From NCBI RefSeq assembly GCF_031458255.1, contig NZ_JAVDYC010000001.1, forward strand, positions 4,969,001 through 5,033,000: a DNA stretch of 64,000 nucleotides, in the 5' to 3' direction. The notes below the pieces were generated by a model. The model had not been told where the DNA came from, did no database searches, and saw only the letters and a program-made list of their open reading frames with translations. The stretch comes from Catenuloplanes niger. Lineage in GTDB: Bacteria; Actinomycetota; Actinomycetes; Mycobacteriales; Micromonosporaceae. Of this stretch, positions 15,564-25,172 are shown piece by piece; position 1 is the first letter of the stretch, and the number at the start of each line of letters is the position of its first letter. The position numbers and the translations under genes were made by a program.

Positions 15564-15893
15564 ATGGCCCCACCCGATGACATGTTCGGAGACGACGACT
15601 ACCCGGCCTACACGATGGGCCGCGCCGCGGAGATCATCGGCGCCTCACCGGACTTCCTGCGCCGGCTCGGCGAGGCGAAACTGATAACACCGCTCCGCTC
15701 ACCCGGCGGGCACCGCCGGTACTCCCGGTATCAGCTGCGGCTCGCCGCACGGGCCCGGGAGATGGTCGACCAGGGCACGGCCCTGGAGGCCGCGTGCCGC
15801 ATCATCATCCTCGAGGACCAGCTCGAAGAGGCCCTTCGCCTGAACGAGCACTACCGGCTCGGCCGGCGCGGGAACGACGCCGGCGCGGCCTGA
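15564..15893 (+). CDS. MerR-like HTH regulator
   Basis: 109-aa DNA-binding protein. A short acidic N-terminus leads into a MerR winged helix (AYTMGRAAEIIGASPDFLRR, then ITPLRSPGGHRRYSRYQLR). A short helical tail follows (DQLEEALRLNEHYRLGRR) with no effector domain. Small MerR-like proteins of this type are common in Streptomyces and relatives. Two ATGs lie in frame upstream (15552, 15558), but GGAG at 15554-15557 is ideally spaced for 15564. The palindrome and hairpin just upstream may control its expression. Its target is unknown. Confidence 0.75.
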   Translation: MAPPDDMFGDDDYPAYTMGRAAEIIGASPDFLRRLGEAKLITPLRSPGGHRRYSRYQLRLAARAREMVDQGTALEAACRIIILEDQLEEALRLNEHYRLGRRGNDAGAA

Positions 15894-16002
15894 GGTCCAC
15901 CGCCTGACGGTCCTTCTCCAGCATCCGGAGAGGGGCCGTTGTCATGTCCCGGCCGGTCCGCACCGGTCGCCCCGCGAGGCCCGGCGCACCGCGCCCGTGC
16001 GG

Positions 16003-17034
16003 TCAGGCGCGCGGTGGGGCGGTGGAGCGGCGGACCACGAGCGTCGGCGGGACGACGGCGGGTGGCGGCTCCTCCTCGTCGTCGCCGGTGCCCTCCACGA
16101 TCCGCAGCAGTGCCGCGATGCTGCGCCGGCCGACCTCGTCGAAGTCCTGCCGGACCGTGGTCAGCGGCGGCAGCATGAACTCCGCCTCCGGGATGTCGTC
16201 GAAGCCGACCACGCTGATGTCCTGGGGGACCCGGACGCCGCGCTCGTGCAGCGCGCGCAGCAGCCCGAGTGCCATCTGGTCGTTCGCCGTGAAGACCGCG
16301 GTGACCGAGTCGCGGCCGGTCAGCGCGGCGCCGGCGGTGAAGCCGGAGCGGGCGCCCCAGTCGCCGGAGATCACCGGCGGGACCGGGCAGCCGGCCTCCT
16401 CCAGCGCGGCGCGCCAGCCGTGCACGCGGTCGCGCGCCTCCAGCCAGTCGCCGGGGCCGGCCACGTGCCAGACGGTGCGGTGGCCCAGCTCGACCAGGTG
16501 CCGGACCGCGAGCCGAGCGCCCTCGGCCTGGTCGACCGAGACGGCCGGGAGCACGCCGTCCTGCCCGGTCTCGACCGCGACCGCGGGCAGGCCCGGCGGC
16601 AGGCTGTGCAGCGCGGCCTGCGCGGCCATCTGCGGCGCGATGATGATGATGCCGTCCACGCCCTGCGCGGCCAGGCCGTCGACCGCGGAGAGCACGCCGG
16701 CCCGGTCGACGCGTTCCAGCGCGACGATGCTCACGCCGTAACCCGCGCCGCGCGCGGCCCGCTCGATGCCGAGCAGGGTGGACGCGGGACCGAACAGTAT
16801 GGTGTCGAAGCTCACCACGCCCAGCACCCGGGACCGGCGACTGGCCAGGCCGCGGGCCATCGCGTTGGGCCGGTAACTCAGCTCGGTGACCGCGCGCATG
16901 ACCCGCTCGCGCGTGTCCGGCCGCACGCTGGGGTGGTTGTTGAGCACGCGGGAGACGGTCTGGTGCGAGACACCGGCGAGGCGGGCGACGTCGGTCATGA
17001 CCGCCGGTCGCGTCGCGTCGGGAGTCGATGTCAC
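16003..17034 (-). CDS. LacI-family transcriptional repressor, divergent from sugar ABC operon
   Basis: This 343-aa regulator has an N-terminal helix-turn-helix and hinge (MTDVARLAGVSHQTVSRVLN, then ARGLASRRS) and a periplasmic-binding-like effector domain ending in ISVVGFDDIPEAEF and LTTVRQDF. The GTG start lies six bases after a TAACCT hexamer, consistent with a leaderless transcript. It is transcribed away from the ABC transporter genes, and a perfect LacI-type palindrome (17162-17175) lies in the transporter promoter. It is therefore the obvious repressor of that operon and is released by the imported sugar or a derivative. That pairing is inference from position. Confidence 0.88.
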   Translation of the reverse strand: MTSTPDATRPAVMTDVARLAGVSHQTVSRVLNNHPSVRPDTRERVMRAVTELSYRPNAMARGLASRRSRVLGVVSFDTILFGPASTLLGIERAARGAGYGVSIVALERVDRAGVLSAVDGLAAQGVDGIIIIAPQMAAQAALHSLPPGLPAVAVETGQDGVLPAVSVDQAEGARLAVRHLVELGHRTVWHVAGPGDWLEARDRVHGWRAALEEAGCPVPPVISGDWGARSGFTAGAALTGRDSVTAVFTANDQMALGLLRALHERGVRVPQDISVVGFDDIPEAEFMLPPLTTVRQDFDEVGRRSIAALLRIVEGTGDDEEEPPPAVVPPTLVVRRSTAPPRA

Positions 17035-17148
17035 CGCCTTAGGTTATCGCCCACCCGCACCATGGTGATCGGCCTGGTAGACCGATTTCTCGGCCCGACC
17101 TGTAGGTATTTGTGATCATCGTGGCCAAGTTGTGACCCGGGCCACCCC

Positions 17149-17177
17149 TTGACTCATCGATTGTTAGCGCTAACACT
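17149..17177 (+). promoter_or_regulatory. promoter with embedded LacI operator for the sugar ABC operon
   Basis: TTGACT (17149-17154) is the -35 and AACACT (17172-17177) the -10, 17 nt apart. The spacer and -10 are overlapped by the perfect 14-bp palindrome TGTTAGCGCTAACA (17162-17175), a classic LacI/GalR-type operator with central CG. Repressor binding would block RNA polymerase directly. Confidence 0.75.
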
Positions 17178-17434
17178 ACTGCGCAACGTCCTTGTAACGA
17201 GGCCGTGACAGCCGCGCCGTAAAGCCCGATCGGGCAGATTGCGGGCGCGTCCGGCCGAGCCCTTGCACCACCTGCACATGGCACCACAGCACATGGCACC
17301 TGGTTCACGCAACGCGGCACAACGTTTGTCCCTTTCCCGGTCCCTGTTCGCGGGGCCGGCACACCGGCTCGCGCGGGCACCCGCGGGCCGGGGCAGCGAC
17401 GTACACGGCGTTCTTCGGCAGAGGAGTCACAGCT
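17178..17434 (+). other. long 5' untranslated region of the sugar-binding protein gene
   Basis: About 250 nt between the promoter and the ATG at 17435, with no coding frame. It is GC-rich, with several short hairpins near 17340-17400, and ends in the GAGGAGTCACAGCT ribosome binding site. No known riboswitch is recognised. Confidence 0.4.
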
Positions 17435-18433
17435 ATGCACGCAAGCAGGAGGAAGCTTTTCGCGGTCGTCGCGGCGGCCGGCCTGGTCGCCAGTGGCCTG
17501 TCGGCCTGTGGTGACGGCACGCGGGACGACGACGGCGGCGCGGCCGGTGGTGACGACAAGATCGTCCTCGGGTTCGCGCAGGTCGGCGCGGAGTCCGGCT
17601 GGCGCACGGCGAACACCAAGTCCATCCAGGACTCCGCCAAGGCGGAGGGGATCGAACTTCAGTTCACCGACGCGCAGCAGAAGCAGGAGAACCAGATCAA
17701 GTCGATCCGGGGGTTTATCCAGCAGAAGGTGGACGTCATCGCGTTCTCGCCGGTGGTCAACACGGGCTGGGACCCGGTGCTGAAGGAGGCGAAGGCGGCC
17801 GGCATCCCGGTGATCCTGACCGACCGCGCCGTCGACTCGCAGGACACCTCGCTCTACGTCACGTTCATCGGCTCGGACTTCATCGTGGAGGGTCAGCGCG
17901 CCGCCGACTGGCTGCTCAAGGAGTACGAGGGCAAGAACGAGCAGGTCAACATCGTGGAGCTGCAGGGTTCGCCCGGTGCCGCGCCGGCGATCGACCGGAA
18001 GAAGGGCTTCGGCGACGCGATCGCGGCGAACCCGAACTTCAAGATCATCGCTTCGCAGACCGGCGAGTTCACCCGGGCCAAGGGCAAGGAGGTCATGACG
18101 GCCTTCCTGCAGTCCAACCCGGACATCGACGTGCTCTACGCGCACAACGACGACATGGCGCTCGGCGCGATCCAGGCGATCGAGGAGGCCGGCAAGAAGC
18201 CCGGCACCGACATCAAGATCATCTCGATCGACGGCGTCAAGGACGCGTTCCAGGCGATGGTCGACGGAAAGATCAACGTGGTCGTCGAGTGCAACCCGCT
18301 GCTCGGCCCGCAGCTGATGGACCTGGTCAAGAAGGTCGTGGCCGGCGAGACCGTGGAGAAGCGCATCCTCACCGAGGAGGGCGTCTTCACCCAGGACCAG
18401 GCCGCCGCCGCGCTTCCCAACCGGCAGTACTGA
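17435..18433 (+). CDS. ytfQ: sugar ABC transporter substrate-binding lipoprotein, YtfQ-like
   Basis: 332-aa extracellular lipoprotein. The signal has lipobox LSAC (Cys25), and the type I periplasmic-binding fold (peripla_BP_4) follows with IVLGFAQVGAESGWRTANTK, FSPVVNTGWDPVLKEAKAAG and DVLYAHNDDMALGAIQAIEE. The pattern is closest to YtfQ, which binds galactofuranose, and to related pentose-binding proteins. It is first in an operon with one double ATPase and two permeases, under the LacI operator. Next to xylanase and GH43 genes it may bind arabinose or a similar sugar. The ligand is inferred. Confidence 0.88.
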   Translation: MHASRRKLFAVVAAAGLVASGLSACGDGTRDDDGGAAGGDDKIVLGFAQVGAESGWRTANTKSIQDSAKAEGIELQFTDAQQKQENQIKSIRGFIQQKVDVIAFSPVVNTGWDPVLKEAKAAGIPVILTDRAVDSQDTSLYVTFIGSDFIVEGQRAADWLLKEYEGKNEQVNIVELQGSPGAAPAIDRKKGFGDAIAANPNFKIIASQTGEFTRAKGKEVMTAFLQSNPDIDVLYAHNDDMALGAIQAIEEAGKKPGTDIKIISIDGVKDAFQAMVDGKINVVVECNPLLGPQLMDLVKKVVAGETVEKRILTEEGVFTQDQAAAALPNRQY

Positions 18434-18513
18434 CCGCGCCGTCGCCGGCCCGTCCACCGGGCCGGCGGCGCCGCCGCACGACGGGAAGGCAGCAAGGAGA
18501 GGAGCACGGCGCG

Positions 18514-20039
<1,526 letters not shown>

Positions 20040-20043
<4 letters not shown>

Positions 20044-20108
20044 GCAAGCGTGCGGTGGCCCGGCGCCGGTCACGGCGGGTCCGCGGCGTCGAGGGGAGCG
20101 CGGCATGA
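20040..20108 (+). CDS. 22-residue basic ORF bridging the ATPase and permease genes
   Basis: ATG 20040 overlaps the ATPase stop (ATGA), and the TGA at 20106-20108 overlaps the permease ATG at 20105. The product is strongly basic (MSKRAVARRRSRRVRGVEGS). It may be a coupling ORF that carries ribosomes across the 61-nt gap and not a functional peptide. The permease also has its own GAGGGGAG site. Confidence 0.25.
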
Positions 20109-21166
20109 CCGCGGTGACGAGGCACCGATTGTTCTGGCCGGTGCTGGTGCTGGTCGTGCTGTTGCTCGGCAACCTGATCGAGAAGCCGGACTTCTTCGTG
20201 ATCCGGATGCAGGACGGGCACCTCTACGGCAGCCTGATCGACATCCTCCGGTTCGGCGCGCCGCTGATGCTGGTGGCGCTCGGCATGACGCTGGTGATCG
20301 CGACCGGCGGCATCGACCTCTCCGTCGGCTCCGTGGTCTCCATCGCCGGCGCGGTCGCCTGCCTGCACATCAGCCGGCAGTCCGACCAGAACGCGGTGAG
20401 CGGCGTGCTGCTCGCGGTCGCCATGGCGCTCGGCGTCGCGCTGCTGTTCGGCGCGTTCAACGGCGTGATGGTGTCCCGGATCGGCATCCAGCCGATCATC
20501 GCGACGCTGATCCTGATGGTGGCCGGCCGTGGCGTCGCGCAGCTGATCATGGATGGGCAGATCATCACGATCAACAGTGCGCCGTACAAGTGGATCGGCG
20601 CGGGCTGGCTCTTCACGCTGCCGGCCGCGGTGCTGATCGCGCTCACCATGGTCGCGGTCACCGCGCTGGTCATGCGCCGGTCCGCGCTCGGCCTGCTGCT
20701 GGAGTCGGTCGGCGGCAACGCGGAGGCCAGCCGGCTGGTCGGCATCCGGGCGCGCAGCCTGGTGCTGCTGGTCTACGCGATCAGCGGACTCTGCGCCGGC
20801 CTGGCCGGCCTGATGATCAGCTCGAACGTCTCGTCCGCGGACGGCAACAACGCCGGCCTGCTGATCGAGCTGGACGCGATCCTCGCGGTGGTGATCGGCG
20901 GCACCGCGCTGACCGGCGGCCGCTTCTCGATCGGCGGCACGGTGATCGGCGCGCTGGTGATCCAGACGCTGTCCACCACGGTCTACACGCTGGGCGTACC
21001 GCCGGAGACGACCTTGATCTTCAAGGCGGTCGTGGTGACCGTCGTCTGCCTGCTGCAGTCCCCGGCGTTCCGGAGCAAGGTCTTCGGCCGATGGGGACCG
21101 CGCCGCACGCCACCCGCGTCCGGCAGCCCGTCCGAGCCGACGACGAATGCGAAGGTGCCGGCATGA
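20105..21166 (+). CDS. ytfT: sugar ABC transporter permease, YtfT-like
   Basis: 353-aa integral membrane permease of the BPD_transp_2 (CUT2) family with about eight to ten helices. Conserved parts are LVALGMTLVIATGGIDLSVG, a typical start of the transport core, and AVVIGGTALTGGRFSIGGT near the C-terminus. One subunit of the heterodimeric channel with the product of 21184-22179. The C-terminal 20 residues are hydrophilic. Its gene is followed after 17 nt by the second permease. Confidence 0.9.
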   Translation: MTAVTRHRLFWPVLVLVVLLLGNLIEKPDFFVIRMQDGHLYGSLIDILRFGAPLMLVALGMTLVIATGGIDLSVGSVVSIAGAVACLHISRQSDQNAVSGVLLAVAMALGVALLFGAFNGVMVSRIGIQPIIATLILMVAGRGVAQLIMDGQIITINSAPYKWIGAGWLFTLPAAVLIALTMVAVTALVMRRSALGLLLESVGGNAEASRLVGIRARSLVLLVYAISGLCAGLAGLMISSNVSSADGNNAGLLIELDAILAVVIGGTALTGGRFSIGGTVIGALVIQTLSTTVYTLGVPPETTLIFKAVVVTVVCLLQSPAFRSKVFGRWGPRRTPPASGSPSEPTTNAKVPA

Positions 21167-21183
21167 GGGAGTTGGGGTAGAAC

Positions 21184-22179
21184 ATGACCACGACTACGTC
21201 GCCGACCGGAGTGCGGCTGGCCAAGGTCTTCACCGGCCGGCAGCGGTACGTGCCGATCCTGGCCACCGCCGGCGTGCTGCTGCTCATGTGGATCGGCGGC
21301 GCGCTCACCTACGACAACTTCGCGGACCTCCAGGTCCTGCTCAACGTGTTCAAGGACAACGCGTTCCTGCTGGTCCTCGCGGTCGGCATGACGTTCGTGA
21401 TCCTCAGCGGCGGCATCGACCTGTCGGTCGGGTCGATGCTCGCGCTGTCCACCATGCTCTGCGCCTGGCTGATCACCGAGGAGGGCTGGTCGCCGGGCAC
21501 GGTGATCCCGCTGGTGCTGGTGGTCGGCGCGGTGTCCGGCAGCGCGATGGGCGCGATCATCCACTTCTTCGAGGTGCCGCCGTTCATCGCCACGCTGGCC
21601 GGGATGTTCCTGGCCCGCGGCCTCTGCTACGTGATCAGCACGGACTCGATCCGGATCAGCCACCCGTTCTTCACCGAGACGGCCAACACGATGGTCCCCC
21701 TCGGCGACTACCGGATCGACCCCAGCGTGGTCGTCTCGCTGATCGTGGTCGCGGTCGCGTTCGTGGCGCTGCACTACACGCGCTTCGGCCGCAACGTCTA
21801 CGCGATCGGCGGCAACGAGCAGTCCGCGCTGCTGATGGGCCTGCCGGTCGGCCTGACGAAAGTCGGTGTCTACGCGGTGAGCGGCCTCTGCGCGACCGGC
21901 GCCGGTGTGCTCTACACGTTCTACACCGGCGCGGGGTACAGCAACACCGGCATCGGCATGGAACTGGACGCGATCGCGGCCGTGGTGATCGGCGGCACGC
22001 TGCTGACCGGCGGTTCCGGCTTCGTACTCGGCACCGTGCTGGGCGTGCTGGTGTTCGGCGTGATCCAGACGATCATCCAGTTCGAGGGCCTGCTCTCCTG
22101 GTGGACCCGGATCGCGGTCGGCGCGCTGCTGCTGCTCTTCATCGTGCTGCAGCGGGTGATCGGCGCACGGAAGACTTGA
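21184..22179 (+). CDS. yjfF: sugar ABC transporter permease, YjfF-like
   Basis: 331-aa permease of the same CUT2 family, with about nine to ten membrane helices. It carries LAVGMTFVILSGGIDLSVGS, HYTRFGRNVYAIGGNEQSA and IGGTLLTGGSGFVLGTVLGV. Having a second, different permease gene matches the YtfQRT-YjfF arrangement and not a single-permease ribose or xylose system. Last gene of the operon; a long REP-like hairpin follows. Confidence 0.9.
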   Translation: MTTTTSPTGVRLAKVFTGRQRYVPILATAGVLLLMWIGGALTYDNFADLQVLLNVFKDNAFLLVLAVGMTFVILSGGIDLSVGSMLALSTMLCAWLITEEGWSPGTVIPLVLVVGAVSGSAMGAIIHFFEVPPFIATLAGMFLARGLCYVISTDSIRISHPFFTETANTMVPLGDYRIDPSVVVSLIVVAVAFVALHYTRFGRNVYAIGGNEQSALLMGLPVGLTKVGVYAVSGLCATGAGVLYTFYTGAGYSNTGIGMELDAIAAVVIGGTLLTGGSGFVLGTVLGVLVFGVIQTIIQFEGLLSWWTRIAVGALLLLFIVLQRVIGARKT

Positions 22180-22225
22180 GCTTCTGGTCGTCGCTTCGCT
22201 CCTCCGGCTCGGCGCCACCTCCGGC

Positions 22226-22278
22226 GCTGGCACGGCCATCGGCAGACGAAAGGCGTGTCTGCCGGTGGCCGCGCCAGC
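22226..22278. repeat. 22-bp-stem hairpin, REP-like element
   Basis: Arms 22226-22247 and 22257-22278 pair over 22 bases with two G-U type differences around a 9-nt loop. The flanking sequence contains CGCTTCGCTCC (22192-22202), the complement of GGAGCGAAGCG found in the galE-galK repeat (62139-62149). It ends the ABC operon and may act as a terminator or mRNA stabiliser. Confidence 0.5.
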
Positions 22279-22427
22279 TCTGGTCGCCCGCGCCTCGCGG
22301 GGCTCGGGAGCGGTGCTGACGCGCGGCGGTGGGGTTCCGGTACTGATTCGTAAATTGCGAGATCCCCGATTGTGGTGCGGCTGGGGCAAGATAGGCGGGA
22401 CAGTCGTATGCGAAGAGGGAGGCGTCC

Positions 22428-23441
22428 GTGACCGTCGGCGAGGGACGCAGGGTCACCATCACCGCGATCGCCGCGGAGGCGGGCGTCTCGGTGCCGACCG
22501 TCTCGCGCGTGCTGAACGGCCGGTCGGACGTGTCGCCGCAGACCCGGGAGCGGGTCGAGGAGCTGCTGCGCCAGCACGGTTATCGGCGTCGCGCCGCCCG
22601 CAGCCGGGTCTCCGCCAGCCTGATCGACCTGGTCTTCAACGATCTGGACAGCCCGTGGGCCGTCGAGATCATCCGCGGGGTGGAGGACGTGGCGCACGCG
22701 GCCGGCGTCGGCACCGTGGTCTCCGCGATCCACCAGCGTTCCACGTCCGCCCGGCAGTGGCTGCAGAACCTGCGGGCCCGCGCCACCGACGGCGTCATCT
22801 TCGTCGTGTCCGACCTGTCGCCGCCGCTGCTGGCCGAGCTGCGGCGGCTGAACATCCCGATGGTGGTGGTCGACCCGGCCGGCGTGCCCGCGATGGACAT
22901 CCCGACGATCGGCGCGACGAACTGGGCGGGCGGCCTGAGCGCGACCGAGCACCTGCTGTCACTGGGCCACCGGCGGATCGGGTTCATCGCCGGGCCGAAG
23001 CGGCTGCTCTGCTCGCGCGCCCGGCTCGACGGTTACCGCGCCGGCCTGGAGGCGGTCGGCATCGAGGTCGCGGACGAGCTGCTCTTCCAGGGCGACTTCT
23101 ACCACGAGTCCGGGTTCGCCGGTGGCGCCGCGCTGCTGGAGCTGGACGATCCGCCGACCGCGATCTTCGCGGCCAGCGACCAGATGGCGTTCGGGGTGTA
23201 CGAGGCGGTTCGCCGGCGAGGGCTCCGGGTGCCGGACGACATCAGCGTGGTGGGTTTCGACGACCTTCCGGAGGCGCGCTGGGCCTCGCCGCCGCTCACC
23301 ACGGTGCGCCAGCCGCTGGCCGAGATGGGGCTGCTGGCTGCGCGAACAGTGCTGCGGCTGGCCCAGGGCGAGGACATCGAGACGCCGCGGATCGAGCTCG
23401 CGACCGATCTCGTGGTCCGGGACAGCACCGCGGCGCTCTGA
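22428..23441 (+). CDS. LacI-family regulator, probable xylanase/GH43 regulator
   Basis: This 337-aa regulator has the helix-turn-helix VTITAIAAEAGVSVPTVSRV, the hinge RRRAARSRVSASLIDLVF and an effector-binding domain ending in ISVVGFDDLPEARW and LTTVRQPLAEMG. The GTG start follows GAGGGAGGCGTCC. It lies just before the GH10 xylanase gene, whose promoter carries a CebR-type dyad at 23501-23514. By family precedent it would bind there and be released by xylo-oligosaccharides or pentoses. It is in the same orientation as the ABC operon but separated from it by a hairpin. Confidence 0.88.
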   Translation: MTVGEGRRVTITAIAAEAGVSVPTVSRVLNGRSDVSPQTRERVEELLRQHGYRRRAARSRVSASLIDLVFNDLDSPWAVEIIRGVEDVAHAAGVGTVVSAIHQRSTSARQWLQNLRARATDGVIFVVSDLSPPLLAELRRLNIPMVVVDPAGVPAMDIPTIGATNWAGGLSATEHLLSLGHRRIGFIAGPKRLLCSRARLDGYRAGLEAVGIEVADELLFQGDFYHESGFAGGAALLELDDPPTAIFAASDQMAFGVYEAVRRRGLRVPDDISVVGFDDLPEARWASPPLTTVRQPLAEMGLLAARTVLRLAQGEDIETPRIELATDLVVRDSTAAL

Positions 23442-23470
23442 TCTCCTTCCGGGACATTTCCGGTAAGAGA

Positions 23471-23514
23471 TTGACGCTGGCGAGCGCGTCGGCCAATACT
23501 TGGGATCGCTCCCA
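23471..23514 (+). promoter_or_regulatory. xylanase promoter with CebR-like operator
   Basis: TTGACG (23471-23476), 18-nt spacer, AATACT (23495-23500), immediately followed by TGGGATCGCTCCCA (23501-23514). That last element is a one-pair variant of the CebR consensus TGGGAGCGCTCCCA. It would sit over the transcription start, where a LacI-family repressor blocks initiation. Confidence 0.7.
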
Positions 23515-23588
23515 TAGATGGAACTGGATCTCGCGGCGTCTCCACCGCCGCGTCCCGGGAGCCTTCCCCCGGAGAGGACCGACTCCCG

Positions 23589-25034
23589 ATGACCGACGAC
23601 TCGAAGCGCCCGCCGAGACGTCACCGCCGGCCGTTGCTCGCGGCCGCGGCCGTGCTGCTCGCGTCCGGCGCTGCGATCGCGATCCCGCAGCTCGCCGCCG
23701 CCGCCACCACGCTGCAGAGCCTGGCCGCGGCGAAGGGCAAGACGGTCGGCTTCGCGCTCACCTCGAGCTATCTGAGCGAGCCCGCGTACAAGAACATCGC
23801 CGACACCGAGTTCAACCTGGTGGTGGCCGAGAACGCGATGAAGTGGTCGGAGACCGAGCCGTCGCGCAACTCGTTCAGCTACGCCGCCGGTGACGCCGTC
23901 GCGGACTACGCGGCCTCGGGTGGCAAGGAGCTCTACGGGCACACGCTGGTCTGGCACCAGCAGTACCCCGGCTGGGTGGACGGCATCAGCAGCGGCACCG
24001 ACCTGCTCGCCGCCATGCGGAACCACATCACCAACGTGGCCGGCCACTACGCCGGCCAGGTGGTCGCCTGGGACGTGGTGAACGAGGCGTTCGAGGACAA
24101 CGGCTCCCGGCGGCAGTCCATCTTCCAGCAGCGGATCGGCAACTCGTACATCGAGGAGGCGTTCCGCGCCGCGCGGGCCGCGGACCCGGCCGCGAAGCTG
24201 TGCATCAACGACTACTCCACGGACGCGATCAACGCCAAGAGCACCGCGATCTACAACCTGGTGCAGGACTTCAAGGCCCGCGGGGTGCCGATCGACTGCG
24301 TCGGGTTCCAGGCGCACCTGATCCTCGGGCAGGTCCCGTCCGACCTGCAGGCGAACCTGCAGCGCTTCGCGAACCTGGGCGTGGACGTGCGGATCACCGA
24401 GCTGGACGTGCGCCTGCCGACGCCGGCCGACGCGTCCGAGCTGGCCACGCAGCGGAGCGACTACCAGAAGGTCTTCACGGCCTGTACGAACGTCGCCCGC
24501 TGCACCGGCGTGACGGTCTGGGGCATCACCGACCGGTACTCCTGGGTGCCGGACGTGTTCCCGGGGTACGGCGCGGCGCTGATCTGGGACGACAACTACG
24601 CGAGGAAGCCGGCCTACGACGGCGCGGCCGCGGGCTTCGGCGGCACGGTCGGCACGCCGACCCCGACCGCGACGACCGGCTCGCCGACGCCGGGCCCGAC
24701 CACGCCCGGGCCGTCCGGTGGCTGCGCGGTGACGTACGGCGTGAACCAGTGGAACACCGGCTTCACCGCGAACGTGACCGTGCGGAACGCCGGCGGCAGC
24801 GCGATCAACGGCTGGACACTGCGCTGGGCCTACACCGGCGGCCAGACCGTGACGCAGTCGTGGAGTTCGTCGGTCACCCAGTCCGGTGCCGAGGTCACCG
24901 CGACCAACGCGGCCTGGAACGGATCGATCCCGGTCGGTGGCAGCACGTCGTTCGGCTTCAACGGCACGCACGGCGGCGCGAACCCGGCGCCCACCGCGTT
25001 CACGCTCAACGGGGCGGCCTGCGCGGTGTCCTGA
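23589..25034 (+). CDS. secreted endo-1,4-beta-xylanase, GH10-CBM2
   Basis: 481-aa enzyme that cleaves xylan outside the cell. A Tat-like signal ([20 protein letters not shown]) is followed by the GH10 barrel (about 41-350). The acid/base is E166 in [10 protein letters not shown] and the nucleophile E271 in [10 protein letters not shown], with the family mark [14 protein letters not shown] Thr/Pro linker (about 352-376) leads to a CBM2 cellulose/xylan-binding domain (about 377-481, [20 protein letters not shown]). Length and order match Streptomyces XlnA-type enzymes. It has its own promoter and operator, and a strong hairpin follows. Confidence 0.95.
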   Translation: MTDDSKRPPRRHRRPLLAAAAVLLASGAAIAIPQLAAAATTLQSLAAAKGKTVGFALTSSYLSEPAYKNIADTEFNLVVAENAMKWSETEPSRNSFSYAAGDAVADYAASGGKELYGHTLVWHQQYPGWVDGISSGTDLLAAMRNHITNVAGHYAGQVVAWDVVNEAFEDNGSRRQSIFQQRIGNSYIEEAFRAARAADPAAKLCINDYSTDAINAKSTAIYNLVQDFKARGVPIDCVGFQAHLILGQVPSDLQANLQRFANLGVDVRITELDVRLPTPADASELATQRSDYQKVFTACTNVARCTGVTVWGITDRYSWVPDVFPGYGAALIWDDNYARKPAYDGAAAGFGGTVGTPTPTATTGSPTPGPTTPGPSGGCAVTYGVNQWNTGFTANVTVRNAGGSAINGWTLRWAYTGGQTVTQSWSSSVTQSGAEVTATNAAWNGSIPVGGSTSFGFNGTHGGANPAPTAFTLNGAACAVS

Positions 25035-25073
25035 CGGCGAAGAAGATCAAGATCAAGATCGTGGATTAACCCG

Positions 25074-25111
25074 AGATCAAAGGGTACGGTCACGACCGTA
25101 CCCTTTGATCT
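25074..25111. terminator. 18-bp perfect hairpin after the xylanase gene
   Basis: AGATCAAAGGGTACGGTC (25074-25091) and its exact complement (25094-25111) with a 2-base spacer, followed by GAGCATTTTT. Works as an intrinsic terminator; the AT-rich ends also make it a candidate protein-binding dyad. Confidence 0.7.
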
Positions 25112-25172
25112 GAGCATTTTTCGGCCACATCCGTCACGGGTGCGCCCGAGCCACAAGGCCGGAAAATGCTCA
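25111..25172. repeat. second inverted repeat in the xylanase-GH43 gap
   Basis: TGAGCATTTTTCGGCC (25111-25126) pairs with GGCCGGAAAATGCTCA (25157-25172) at 15 of 16 positions, with a 30-nt loop. It abuts the terminator hairpin and ends 16 nt before the GGGAG site of the GH43 gene, so it may regulate that gene. Confidence 0.5.
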
